Below are positions 17,674-26,951 of a DNA stretch of 64,000 nt, piece by piece; position 1 is the stretch's first letter; every line of letters begins with the position of its first letter. The stretch is taken from contig JBCBGF010000012.1 of the NCBI GenBank assembly GCA_038526915.1, positions 1-64,000 on the forward strand, read 5' to 3'. A program made the position numbers and the translations under genes. This DNA comes from JBCBGF01 sp038526915. Its GTDB lineage: Bacteria > Pseudomonadota > Alphaproteobacteria > Rhodobacterales > Rhodobacteraceae. The notes under the pieces were generated by a model. The model did not search any database and was not told the origin of the DNA. It saw only the letters and a list, made by a program, of their open reading frames with translations.

Positions 17674-19013
17674 ACCGCCGCCTCGACCTCGGCCACGATC
17701 CCATCCACGACCTGGCCGAGGAGCGCTTCATCCTCGCACTCGGCCATCACGCGGATCAAAGGCTCGGTTCCCGACTTGCGGATGAGCAAGCGCCCGGTGC
17801 CGGTCAGCCGTGCCTCGGCATCCTCAATGGCGCGGCGCACCGTATCGGCCCCAAGCGGGTCGGAGCCATCGGCATAGCGCACGTTCTTCAGCATCTGCGG
17901 CACCGGCGCAAATGTTTGGGCCAGCGCACTGGCCCGCTGCCCGGTTTCCACCATCTCCCGCAGGAATTGCAGCCCCGCGATCAGCCCATCGCCGGTCGTG
18001 GTATAGTCGGTCATCACGATATGGCCCGACTGCTCACCGCCCATGTTGTAGCCGCCCTTGCGCATCGCCTCGACGACATAACGGTCGCCCACACCCGTCC
18101 GGTGCAGCGTGATCCCCCGCCCCGCCAGATGCCGCTCAAGCCCGAGGTTCGACATCACGGTCGCCACCAGTGTGCTATGCGCCAGCCGCTGATCCGCCGC
18201 CCAGCGGCCTGCGAGCAGCGCCATGATCTGATCGCCGTCCGCCAATGTGCCGGTCTCATCCAACACCATCACCCGGTCGGCATCGCCATCCAGGCAAATG
18301 CCCACATCCGCACCATGCGCCCGCACCGCCGCCGCAGCCGCCGCCGTATCAGTCGAGCCGCAGCCCTTGTTGATATTGGTCCCGTCAGGCTTCACCCCGA
18401 TCGTCACCACATCGGCCCCAAGTTCCCACAACACCTCCGGCGCCGCCTTGTAGGCCGCGCCGTTGGCGCAATCGATCACGACCTTCAGCCCGTCCAGGCG
18501 CAGGTCCGAGGGAAAGGTCGACTTCACCCGCTCGATATAGCGATAAAGCCCGTCGTCGATCCGGCGCGCGCGCCCGATATGCTCGGCCTGGGCAGGGGCA
18601 ACCTCACCGTCCAGGATGCCTTCAATCTCCGCCTCGGCCTCATCGGACAGCTTGAAGCCATCCGGCCCGAAAAACTTGATCCCGTTATCTACATGAGGAT
18701 TGTGGCTCGCGGAAATCATCACGCCCACATCCGCCCGCATCGAATGCGTGAGCAATCCCACCGCCGGCGTCGGCACCGGTCCCAAGAGCAGCACATTCAT
18801 CCCCGTCGAGGTAAACCCCGCCGTCAGCGCATTCTCGAACATATAGCCCGACAGCCGCGTATCCTTGCCGATCACCACCCGGTGGGCCGAGGAGGCATCG
18901 CGCCGGAAATACCGCCCCGCCGCCGCACCCAGGCGGAGCGCCATGTTGGCGGTCATGGGATAGGTGTTCGCGGTGCCGCGCACCCCGTCGGTTCCGAAAA
19001 GCGTTCGTGCCAT
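17670..19013 (-). CDS. glmM: Phosphoglucosamine mutase
   Basis: A 447-residue enzyme that converts glucosamine-6-phosphate to glucosamine-1-phosphate for UDP-GlcNAc, peptidoglycan and LPS. The start is MARTLFGTDGVRGTAN. The phosphoserine loop is MISASHNPHVDNGIKFFG (about residue 100), the metal loop is DGDADR, the sugar-binding loop is GGEQSGH, and the phosphate-binding end is LIRKSGTEPLIRVM. Length is typical. It lies 30 bp downstream of folP, so it is the last gene of a folB-folP-glmM unit. Confidence 0.97.
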   Translation of the reverse strand: MARTLFGTDGVRGTANTYPMTANMALRLGAAAGRYFRRDASSAHRVVIGKDTRLSGYMFENALTAGFTSTGMNVLLLGPVPTPAVGLLTHSMRADVGVMISASHNPHVDNGIKFFGPDGFKLSDEAEAEIEGILDGEVAPAQAEHIGRARRIDDGLYRYIERVKSTFPSDLRLDGLKVVIDCANGAAYKAAPEVLWELGADVVTIGVKPDGTNINKGCGSTDTAAAAAAVRAHGADVGICLDGDADRVMVLDETGTLADGDQIMALLAGRWAADQRLAHSTLVATVMSNLGLERHLAGRGITLHRTGVGDRYVVEAMRKGGYNMGGEQSGHIVMTDYTTTGDGLIAGLQFLREMVETGQRASALAQTFAPVPQMLKNVRYADGSDPLGADTVRRAIEDAEARLTGTGRLLIRKSGTEPLIRVMAECEDEALLGQVVDGIVAEVEAAV

Positions 19014-19043
19014 CTGCCTTCTGCCTCTGTTACGCGACCTAAC

Positions 19044-20063
19044 TCATACAAACTCACCCTGCCCGGTGGCTGCCGTCCATAGCGTCAGCGCTTGCCGTGT
19101 GGCGCTTATATCATGAACGCGCACGATCTGAACACCCTGCGCCACGGCGGCCAGCGCCACCGCCACAGAACCGGGCATTCGGTCAGCGGGGGCATCCGCC
19201 CCAGACAACGTCCCGATGAAGCGTTTGCGCGACGCCCCGATCAGGATCGGGCAGCCCAGCCCGTGAAACAGGCTCAGCCCGCGCAACAGCGCCAGATTAT
19301 GCTCTAACGTCTTGCCAAACCCGATCCCGGGATCGACCACAATTCGGTCCCGCGGAATGCCCGCCGCCTCCGCCACCGCAATCCGCGCCTCCAGAAAATC
19401 ATAGACGTCCAGCAACACATCATCATAGCGCGGGTTGTTCTGCATGGTCTGGGGATCACCCTGCGCATGCATCAGACACACCGGCACACCGTGGGCCGCC
19501 GCCACCCCCGCAATCCGGTCATCAAAGCTGAGCGCGGCCACATCGTTCAGCATGCCCGCGCCCGCCGCGAACGCCGCCTCGGCCACAGCGCCTTTTCGCG
19601 TATCGATCGAGATCGGCACCGGCACCTCCCGATTCAGTGCTGCAATCACTGGCTCGGTCCGCGCAATCTCAACCTCCGCCGGTACCGTATCCGCCCCGGG
19701 CCGCGTGCTTTCCCCGCCGATATCCAGGATGTCCGCCCCGGCCTCCGCCATCGCCGCCCCGTGACGGGCCGCGGCCTCGGGTGCCGCAAACTGCCCGCCG
19801 TCGGAAAAACTGTCGGGCGTCACATTCAGAATGCCCATGATCCGCGGCTGAACCATTGCCAGATCCAGCAAGGGCGCACGCTTCGCCCGCAAACGCTTGG
19901 CGACATCATCCGGGATCTCACCCACCGGCACCACCGATCCGCCACCGCGATCCCGGTCGATCCGTTCGGCATGCGTGGCCCAGCACCAGCCACCCGCAAT
20001 CGTCCAAGCCCCCGCCGGCCGGTGATCGCCATATTGCAACAGCGGGCGATAATAGACCGACAC
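19044..20063 (-). CDS. folP: Dihydropteroate synthase
   Basis: A 339-residue enzyme that joins dihydropterin pyrophosphate to p-aminobenzoate, the sulfonamide target. The TIM-barrel core starts at about residue 72 with RIMGILNVTPDSFSDGG and continues with DIGGESTRPGA, ISIDTRKGAVAE, NDVAAL, DPGIGFGKTLEHN and IGASRKRFIG. About 70 extra N-terminal residues precede the core, longer than E. coli FolP; the extension has no domain I recognise. The GTG start overlaps the folB stop (TAGTG), so translation is coupled. Confidence 0.95.
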   Translation of the reverse strand: MSVYYRPLLQYGDHRPAGAWTIAGGWCWATHAERIDRDRGGGSVVPVGEIPDDVAKRLRAKRAPLLDLAMVQPRIMGILNVTPDSFSDGGQFAAPEAAARHGAAMAEAGADILDIGGESTRPGADTVPAEVEIARTEPVIAALNREVPVPISIDTRKGAVAEAAFAAGAGMLNDVAALSFDDRIAGVAAAHGVPVCLMHAQGDPQTMQNNPRYDDVLLDVYDFLEARIAVAEAAGIPRDRIVVDPGIGFGKTLEHNLALLRGLSLFHGLGCPILIGASRKRFIGTLSGADAPADRMPGSVAVALAAVAQGVQIVRVHDISATRQALTLWTAATGQGEFV

Positions 20064-20968
20064 TAAAGCAAGGCCTCCGCATCCAGCGACACCGCATCAG
20101 ACGCACCGGTCCCTACCGCAACGAACCGCGCCGCCTCCATGTGATCGGCCAGCCACCGCGCCAGCGCCTCAGCCCCCGCCTCCAGCCCCGGCGGCGTATC
20201 GGTCGCATCCAGCACCATCTTCGACGGCGCCCAAACGCTGATCCGCCGCTTGCCCCGCGCCCAATCGAGCTCCGTCCGCGTATCCACCACAACACAACGC
20301 GGATCGCGGGCGGCCAGGGCCCACGCGTTCTGTTCAATCGCCAGCAAATCGACCCGACGCTGCGTCGGGCCATGGCCCGTCTGCACACACGCGCCGTCTG
20401 GCAGGCCCACGCACAGGATCACCGGAACGCCCCCAGCCGCGATCCCATCGAGCCAACCCGTCAACCGGGGCGAGGCCACCGCCGCATTGGTCAGAAACAC
20501 AACCACCGGCGCCGGCGCGATATCCTCCGGCACCGCCACCTCGCGCACCTCCGGCACCGCATCGCGGACAATCTCCACCCCCAGCGCGCCCGGCCCCAGA
20601 TCGAGCTTTTCGATCCGCACGAAACAGCGCAGCGCCTGTGGCTCGGCCAGCACACGTTCGGCCACCCGCTCGGCCAGGGTCTCCAACAGATTGATCCGCT
20701 CAACGGCCAGTTCGGCGGCAATCGCCTCGGTGATCCGGTCATAGCTCAGAATGCGGTCCACATCGTCGCCGATCTCGCCCTGCGGGCGCACCTCGACCAC
20801 CACGTTGAAACTCACCCGCTGGGTCCGCCCCCGCTCGGGCTGAAAGGCCCCGATCTCGACCTCGACAATATGGTCGCGCAGGGAAATCCGGTCGCGCACC
20901 CCGTCAGGCGCCATGGCGCGGGCGCGGTGTTCGGGGTGGTCAAAGGCAAGGGCGATGGGCTGGGCCAT
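20063..20968 (-). CDS. folB: Dihydroneopterin aldolase with an extra C-terminal domain
   Basis: A 301-residue protein. Residues 20-130 are a FolB domain (DHIVEVEIGAFQPERGRTQR, then YDRITEAIAAEL, INLLETLAERVAERVL, VRIEKLDLGPGALGVEIVR) that cleaves dihydroneopterin in folate synthesis. FolB proteins are normally about 120 residues. The extra 170 residues include ISVWAPSKMVLDATDTPPGL and GAEALARWLADHME, which look to me like the end of an amino-acid-kinase-type domain (compare the PS..VL....IP...... SLA.WLA pattern); this is from memory and uncertain. First gene of the folB-folP-glmM unit. Confidence 0.88.
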   Translation of the reverse strand: MAQPIALAFDHPEHRARAMAPDGVRDRISLRDHIVEVEIGAFQPERGRTQRVSFNVVVEVRPQGEIGDDVDRILSYDRITEAIAAELAVERINLLETLAERVAERVLAEPQALRCFVRIEKLDLGPGALGVEIVRDAVPEVREVAVPEDIAPAPVVVFLTNAAVASPRLTGWLDGIAAGGVPVILCVGLPDGACVQTGHGPTQRRVDLLAIEQNAWALAARDPRCVVVDTRTELDWARGKRRISVWAPSKMVLDATDTPPGLEAGAEALARWLADHMEAARFVAVGTGASDAVSLDAEALL

Positions 20969-21002
20969 GGGCGGGCTCCGATTGCGGTTCTCCGTCAGCC
21001 CT

Positions 21003-21269
21003 AGGACCTACCGACATTCATCAGGCCCCACCAGCGCGAGTCGGATTTTGCCACCCGCCCGGAGCGGAGCGCGCAGCGATCTGGGTGACCGGAAGTGCTT
21101 CGCGACGCGGTGGGAGGCAAAATCCGCCGCGCCCCGAAGGGGTTTCGCCCAAATTGCCCAGTTCTGCGTCGCGAGCGCTTGAAATAGATCGCTATTCCTG
21201 CGCGCTCGCTCCTGTAACTGAGCAATTTGGACTGAAACTGGTGGGGCCTGATGAATGTCGATAGGTCCT
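21003..21269. mobile_element. 267-bp palindromic element (MITE-like) with 32-bp terminal inverted repeats
   Basis: The ends are 32-bp inverted repeats, 21003-21034 and 21238-21269, with one mismatch (position 9 of each). Inside are two further hairpins. One has CGGATTTTGCC (left) and GGCAAAATCCG (right) as arms. The other has CCAAATTGCCCAGTT and AACTGAGCAATTTGG (one mismatch) enclosing GCGAGCGC/GCGCTCGC and AATAG/CTATT. There is no open reading frame of note and no clear target duplication. It fills the 357-bp gap between folB and the SleB-like gene. It is probably mobilised by a transposase elsewhere, or is a structured intergenic repeat family. Confidence 0.8.
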
Positions 21270-21325
21270 GATCTTCGCCGAACCGCACCGCGCCGCAACC
21301 GGCGCAGCGCGTCAGGAACACGACG

Positions 21326-22027
21326 TCAGCGGCGCGCGACCTGATAATCTTGGCGATAGAAGTGGTGATAGCCAATCGTCACCGTCCGCGGATAGACCTT
21401 GGCCCAGCGCGGGTTCACCGACTTGGTGTGGTAATGCGTGGCCCCATCCGTCAGGGTGCGCGGCGCATCTTCGGCCAGCATCAGCTTGGCGATCTTGCCC
21501 ACCTTGTCATAGGCGCGCGGCTCGGTGATCACCTCTTTGCGCCCGTCGCAGGCATAGGTGAACTGGCAGCGATAGCGTTCGCCCGTACCCTGATAGATCA
21601 CGCCACAGACAGTGTCGGGATAGCGTGTGCTATCGACCCGGTTCAGGATCACCTCGGCCACCGCAAAGATGCCCTTCGTCGTCTCGCCCCGCGCCTCGAA
21701 ATAGAGCGCCTCGGCAAGGCATTCCCAGGCCTTGCCGCCCGATGGCTTGGGCAGACCCGCAAGAAACGCCGGATCGAACCGCTGCACATCAATATCGCTG
21801 TCGCGCTTGCCTTCCATGTCGCGAGGGTTGACCGACAAACGCTTGACCTGGCGCGATGAAATCGAACGGAACGCTTCATGTTCCACTTGCAGAACATCGC
21901 GGATCTGCGCGTCAAAGTCGGCGGTCGGATTGTTGGACGTGCTCAATACCACATCGGCCTGCGCGGTTGTGGCAAACATCGCGCAAATGATGAGGTTTGC
22001 AGCCCATGCGGCTGGTCTAGTTAACAT
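21326..22027 (-). CDS. Secreted cell-wall hydrolase, SleB/CwlJ (Hydrolase_2) family
   Basis: A 233-residue exported protein. A signal peptide is visible (MLTRPAAWAANLIICAMFAT, likely cut after AQA). The catalytic domain begins at about residue 100 with CLAEALYFEARGETTKG, where the Glu after Ala-Arg context is the expected catalytic acid, and continues with AVAEVILNRV, YPDTVCGVIYQG and CQFTYACDG. The family cleaves peptidoglycan glycan strands; in non-spore-formers it is taken as a remodelling enzyme. I chose ATG 22027 because GGGGGG lies just upstream and the signal peptide begins there. Confidence 0.88.
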   Translation of the reverse strand: MLTRPAAWAANLIICAMFATTAQADVVLSTSNNPTADFDAQIRDVLQVEHEAFRSISSRQVKRLSVNPRDMEGKRDSDIDVQRFDPAFLAGLPKPSGGKAWECLAEALYFEARGETTKGIFAVAEVILNRVDSTRYPDTVCGVIYQGTGERYRCQFTYACDGRKEVITEPRAYDKVGKIAKLMLAEDAPRTLTDGATHYHTKSVNPRWAKVYPRTVTIGYHHFYRQDYQVARR

Positions 22028-22206
22028 TTTGCCCCCCAGGCAAATACGAGTGAACGGGCGGTTCAAGCAGCCTGTTTCGTTTAGAGAGTCTTAGGCATAG
22101 CGTCCAACCAAGCCGGCAAAACTCCGCCGATACAAAGGTTAAGGCTGCCTTGTTCAGAAAATGGTTGCACTAAGCCCGGGCCAAATGACCCCGATAGGTC
22201 AAGGCC

Positions 22207-24753
22207 TTAGAGGCGATCCCCATTCAACCGAATGGCGAGATGCGCGGCGGCTAGCCGGGCGACCGGAACGCGAAACGGTGAGCACGAAACATAGTTAAAG
22301 CCCGCAGCTCGGCAAAAAGCGATAGAATCGGGGTCGCCGCCATGTTCGCCGCAAACCGCCAGCGTCACGTCCGAACGACCCTTGCGCCCGCGTTCCGCAC
22401 CAATGGTTAACAACTCGCCCACCCCATCGACATCCAGCCGATGAAACGGATCTTCCTCGAACACGCCCTGGTTCACGTAAGAGCCCATGAACCGCCCCGC
22501 ATCGTCGCGCGACAGGCCATAGGCCATCTGGGTCAGGTCATTTGTCCCGAAACTCAGGAAGGCCGAATTGGCCGCGATCTCATCGGCGCGCAGCGCGGCA
22601 CGCGGTGTTTCCACCATCACGCCCAGGCGATAGTCGAACTCGGTCTGCAACTCGGCCTTCACCGCCGCCGCGACCGCATCGACCCGCGTCTTGACCAGCT
22701 CAACCTCCCGCGCGGCGGACACCAGCGGGATCATCACCTCGGGCACCACCGGCGCACCCGATGCACTGGCCGCCACCGTCGCCTCGAAAATCGCGCGGGC
22801 CTGCATGTCATAGATCTCGGGGATCGCGATGCCCAGCCGCACGCCGCGCATCCCCAGCATCGGGTTGAACTCCGACAAAGCCTCGACCCGCCGCGTTACC
22901 GTGGCCTGTGGCAGGTCCAGCGCATCCGCCAGTTCCCGCAACCCCTCGCGCCCATGGGGCAGAAACTCATGTAGCGGCGGATCAAGCAGGCGGATACACA
23001 CCGGCCGCCCCTGCATGATCTCGAACAGCGCCGTAAAATCCGCCCGCTGCATCGGCATCAACCGCTCGATCACCGCCGCGCGGTTTTCCGATCCTTCGGC
23101 AAAGATCATCTCGCGCATCACGGTCAGGCGATCTTCGTGGAAGAACATATGCTCGGTCCGGCACAGCCCGATCCCCTCCGCCTTGAAGGCCTGCGCCATC
23201 CGCGCCTCTTCCGGCGTGTCGGCATTGGCGCGCACACCGATATCGCGCAGCTCATCCGCCCAGCCCAGAAGCGTCTGAAACGCCTCGTCGAGTGCCGGTT
23301 CCAACAACGCCGCCGCCCCGGCGGACACTTCGCCCGTAGTGCCATCGATGGTGATCACGTCGCCTTCGCGGAACACCCGCCCGTTGTCGGCGGTCAGCGT
23401 CTTGTCCCGCCGATCCAGCCGGACGTTCGAGGCCCCCACAACGCAGGGCAGGCCCAGCCCCCGCGCGATCACGGCGGCGTGGCTTGTCATCCCGCCCCGT
23501 TCGGTCAGGACGCCGACACTCGCATGCATCCCCCGGATATCCTCGGGCGAGGTTTCGCGGCGCACGAGAATACACGGCTCATCCCGCGACGCGCTCGATT
23601 GGGCCGCGCGGGCGGTAAAGACGATCCGCCCCGTCGCCGCACCGGGGCTGGCGGCGATTCCGCGAATGCAGATGTCGCGATGCTCGCGCGGATCAACCTG
23701 GCGGTGGAGGAGTTCCGGCAAGGCCTGCGGCTCCACCCGCAAGACTGCATCTTCAGGCGGGATAATACCGTCTTCGGCGAGGGCTACGGCGATCTGCACC
23801 TCGGCCCGCGGCCCCCGTGCGACGCGTACGGCATCCAGGATGCTGAGCTCCCCCGACTGGATCGTGAACTCGATCTGCATCTCTTCGCGCAGCCGAGTCC
23901 GGCACACCTCGCCCAGTGCCTTTAGCGCGTCAAAGACATCGGGGCACAGCTCTTCCAGCGATGGCCCGCGCGGATCGCGGGTGAGGTAAATGGCCCCCTC
24001 TGCCTGGCGCACCGCATCGCGGCCCTGGCTTTGGCTCAGATACCGCCCGGTGATCTGCGGCGTGCCCGTGGTGCCATCGACAAACTGGATCACGCCCGAT
24101 CCGCTTTCCGCCCGGCCCACGCCCAACGCCATGTCCTGCACCACCAGCCCCAGCCCCGCATCGGGCGGCGCCCCGCGCGCCTGGCGCAAAAGGCGGGCCG
24201 AGGTGCCTTCCCACGCCCGCGCCATGGATTGCAGCACTTCCGACAATTGCCGCTCAGGATCCTGAGGAAACGGCTCATCTGCCTCTTCCTCATAGGCCGC
24301 AAGCAAGGCCGCCAGATCGCTGTCGGCCTCATCTTCATCGAAGACATCCGGGTCTAGCCGCGCCACATGCGCCGCGTAGGATTGGATAAACCGCCGATAG
24401 AGCGCATCGGCCGCGTCATGCCCCATCGTCTGGATCAGCGCGGCGTGGCGGGCGTTGTTCATGCCGATGTTCAGGATCGCCCCCGGCCCGCCCCAATCGG
24501 GGTCTTGGCTCGACGGGCGCACTGAGATCAGGGGGTTTGGCCCGAAGATGGCCAAAAGCTCTGTAAGATCAAGCTGTTGCCCAGCGGCCAGGCCCCGGAC
24601 CGCCGGAAAGGACAGGGCCACGGTGCGCGGCACCGGCATCTCAAGCCGGATGAGCCGCTGCAGACATTTTGCCCGCCCCCCATGCATGCCCGCCGCGATG
24701 GGCGCGCTAGGGGTGATCTCGACAAAGTCAGGAATATCAACGTGTTTCTGCAC
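22207..24753 (-). CDS. PEP-utilising protein resembling pyruvate phosphate dikinase
   Basis: An 848-residue protein with the three PPDK parts. The N-terminal ATP-grasp part is divergent: the PPDK VRSGA...MPGMMDT region reads VRPSSQDPDWGGPGAILN. The swivelling domain has the phospho-His motif GGMTSHAAVIARGLGLPCVVG-type sequence at about residues 420-440. The C-terminal PEP/pyruvate TIM barrel has GLCRTEHMFF, EFNPMLGMRGVRLGI, FGTNDLTQ and the catalytic Cys in CGEHGGDP. So PEP chemistry should be intact, while nucleotide binding may differ. It lies 75 bp after glyS and is probably co-transcribed. True PPDK activity is uncertain. Confidence 0.8.
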   Translation of the reverse strand: MQKHVDIPDFVEITPSAPIAAGMHGGRAKCLQRLIRLEMPVPRTVALSFPAVRGLAAGQQLDLTELLAIFGPNPLISVRPSSQDPDWGGPGAILNIGMNNARHAALIQTMGHDAADALYRRFIQSYAAHVARLDPDVFDEDEADSDLAALLAAYEEEADEPFPQDPERQLSEVLQSMARAWEGTSARLLRQARGAPPDAGLGLVVQDMALGVGRAESGSGVIQFVDGTTGTPQITGRYLSQSQGRDAVRQAEGAIYLTRDPRGPSLEELCPDVFDALKALGEVCRTRLREEMQIEFTIQSGELSILDAVRVARGPRAEVQIAVALAEDGIIPPEDAVLRVEPQALPELLHRQVDPREHRDICIRGIAASPGAATGRIVFTARAAQSSASRDEPCILVRRETSPEDIRGMHASVGVLTERGGMTSHAAVIARGLGLPCVVGASNVRLDRRDKTLTADNGRVFREGDVITIDGTTGEVSAGAAALLEPALDEAFQTLLGWADELRDIGVRANADTPEEARMAQAFKAEGIGLCRTEHMFFHEDRLTVMREMIFAEGSENRAAVIERLMPMQRADFTALFEIMQGRPVCIRLLDPPLHEFLPHGREGLRELADALDLPQATVTRRVEALSEFNPMLGMRGVRLGIAIPEIYDMQARAIFEATVAASASGAPVVPEVMIPLVSAAREVELVKTRVDAVAAAVKAELQTEFDYRLGVMVETPRAALRADEIAANSAFLSFGTNDLTQMAYGLSRDDAGRFMGSYVNQGVFEEDPFHRLDVDGVGELLTIGAERGRKGRSDVTLAVCGEHGGDPDSIAFCRAAGFNYVSCSPFRVPVARLAAAHLAIRLNGDRL

Positions 24754-24828
24754 TGCGGCACGACTCCTTGCCCCGCAGAATAAGGTGTCACGTCAACTTG
24801 ACAAGGTCGGCAATGTCGCGCCGCAGCG

Positions 24829-26949
24829 TCACTCCGCCAGCCGTGTCAAATCCGCGACGGCCCCGCAGATGGCGCGGATCCGATGCAAAAGGTTGAGCCT
24901 GTTGCGCCGCAGGATCTCGCTGTCTGCATTGACCTGCACGGCCTCAAAGAACGCGTCGATGGGTCCGCGAAGGCTGGCCATGGCGTGCATCGCGGCCTCG
25001 AAATCCTGCGCTTCCATCGCGGGCGTGATCGCCGCCTCGGCCTCGTCCAGAGCCGTGAACAGCGCCTTCTCCGCGGGGTGTTCGGCGAATTTCGGATCGG
25101 CCCCGAACGAATATTCGACCCCGTCCTTTTCCTCGGCCTGGGTCAGGATGTTGTTGGCGCGTCGGAACCCCTGGATCAGGTTCTCGCCATCATCGGTGGA
25201 GAGCGTGGCCTGCAGCGCGGTCGCGCGTTTGACGAGAAGGGCCAGGTCATCATTGCCGGGCATGGCGAGGCAGGCGTCGATCACGTCATGGCGGATGCCC
25301 CGGTCGCGGAGGTAGACTTTCAGGCGGTCGTGGAAGAAGGAGAGGAGGTCGGCGGCGATCCCCTCCACGGCCTCATCCGACGCATCGACATCCGTCTCCA
25401 CCACATGTCGCAGGCCCAGAACCCGCGAAATCGGCTGACGCACATGCTCCAATAGCGGCACCGTATATTGGTGCTCATCCACGATCCGGATCACCCCCAG
25501 CGCGGCACGTCGAAGGGCGAACGGGTCCTTCGACCCGGTGGGTTTTTCATCCGCGCCCCAAAAGCTGCCCAACACAAACAGCTTGTCGGCCAAGGCAACC
25601 GCACTCGACAGCGCGTCACCTGGCACCGCGTCTGATGGCCCCAAAGGCGCGTAGTGTTCAGCCGACACCCGCGCGATGGCATCGCTATAGCCCGCGGCCT
25701 TCAGATAGTAGGTGCCCATAACCCCTTGCAACTCAGGGAACTCATAGACCATCTCCGAAGACAGATCGGCCTTGCAGTATTCGCCCGCAACTTCTGCATC
25801 CGCCGCATCTGCACCCGTGCATACCGCAAGGGATTTGGCCATCTCTCTGGTTTGTGTGATCCGCTCCGCCTGTGATCCGATGATGTGGTGGAAGGTAACC
25901 GCTTCAGCCTTAACAACCCATGAATTCAGATCGCCGGCCTCCGCCACCCGCAAATCATTCTCCCAAAAAAACTTCGCATCCGCCAATCGCGCGGCCAGCA
26001 CCTTCTGGTTCCCCGCCAGGATCGTCGCGCCATTATCCGCCGTCTCGGTATTGGCCACGGTCACGAATTTCTCGATCCGCCCCGTCTTGGGGTTCCGCAC
26101 GGAAAAGAACTTCTGATGCTCCTTCATCGAGGTCTGCAAAACCTCCGGCGGCAGGTCCAGGAACTCCGCCCCGATATCGCCCATCAGCACCACGGGCCAT
26201 TCCACCAGCCCAGCCACCTCGGCCAGAAGCCCTTTGTCCTCAACGACTTCCAGCCCTTGCGCGAACGCCTGGCTCGTCGCATCCGCCCAGATATGCTCCG
26301 CCCGTTCCTCCGCCGACAGCACCACATGCCCGCGCTTCAGCTTCGCCGCGTAATCCTCAAACGAGGTAACCGCAAACGGCGCAGGCGCAAGGAACCTGTG
26401 CCCCGCCGTGGTGTCGCCCGCCCGGATCCCGTCGATCTCCAGCGGCACCACATCGGCCCCCGCCTCATCCGACAGAATGCACAGGATCGTCTGCAAGGGC
26501 CGTACCCAGCGCAAAGACCCCGCCCCCCAACGCATGGACTTTGGCCAGGGAAAGCCCCGCACCGTCGCTTCCAACACCTCCGCCACGATCGCCGCCGCCG
26601 GTCGCCCGGGCTTCTCGATCACGGCAAAGAAAACCTCGCCCTTCTTGTCCGCGCGCTTCTCCAGCTGATCCATCGTCAGCCCGGTGGACCGCAAAAACCC
26701 CTCCACCGCCTTCTCCGGCGCATCCGTCCGGGGGCCCTTTCGCTCCTCGCGCACATTCGGGCTCTCCGCCGTCAGCCCCTCCACCGTCAGTGCCAGCCGC
26801 CGCGGCGTGGAAAACGCGCCTGCGCTGGCATAGGTCAGCCCCGCCTCGACCAGACCGTCCGTCACCAACCGCTTGAGATCGGCGGCAGCTTTCGCCTGCA
26901 TACGCGCGGGGATTTCCTCGGAAAAGAGTTCGATCAGAAGATCGGGCAT
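24829..26949 (-). CDS. glyS: Glycyl-tRNA synthetase beta subunit
   Basis: A 706-residue beta subunit of the bacterial alpha2beta2 glycyl-tRNA synthetase, needed for tRNA recognition and activity. Conserved features include MPDLLIELFSEEIPARMQ at the N-terminus, FSTPRRLALTVEGL, EIDGIRAGDTTAGHRF, LLAEVAGLVEWPVVLMG, the HD-like core and the C-terminal anticodon-binding domain (NRLNLLHRIRAICGAVADL). ATG 26949 is the family start and has GGAGAG 6 nt upstream. It sits in an operon with glyQ. Confidence 0.97.
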   Translation of the reverse strand: MPDLLIELFSEEIPARMQAKAAADLKRLVTDGLVEAGLTYASAGAFSTPRRLALTVEGLTAESPNVREERKGPRTDAPEKAVEGFLRSTGLTMDQLEKRADKKGEVFFAVIEKPGRPAAAIVAEVLEATVRGFPWPKSMRWGAGSLRWVRPLQTILCILSDEAGADVVPLEIDGIRAGDTTAGHRFLAPAPFAVTSFEDYAAKLKRGHVVLSAEERAEHIWADATSQAFAQGLEVVEDKGLLAEVAGLVEWPVVLMGDIGAEFLDLPPEVLQTSMKEHQKFFSVRNPKTGRIEKFVTVANTETADNGATILAGNQKVLAARLADAKFFWENDLRVAEAGDLNSWVVKAEAVTFHHIIGSQAERITQTREMAKSLAVCTGADAADAEVAGEYCKADLSSEMVYEFPELQGVMGTYYLKAAGYSDAIARVSAEHYAPLGPSDAVPGDALSSAVALADKLFVLGSFWGADEKPTGSKDPFALRRAALGVIRIVDEHQYTVPLLEHVRQPISRVLGLRHVVETDVDASDEAVEGIAADLLSFFHDRLKVYLRDRGIRHDVIDACLAMPGNDDLALLVKRATALQATLSTDDGENLIQGFRRANNILTQAEEKDGVEYSFGADPKFAEHPAEKALFTALDEAEAAITPAMEAQDFEAAMHAMASLRGPIDAFFEAVQVNADSEILRRNRLNLLHRIRAICGAVADLTRLAE

Positions 26950-26951
26950 CG

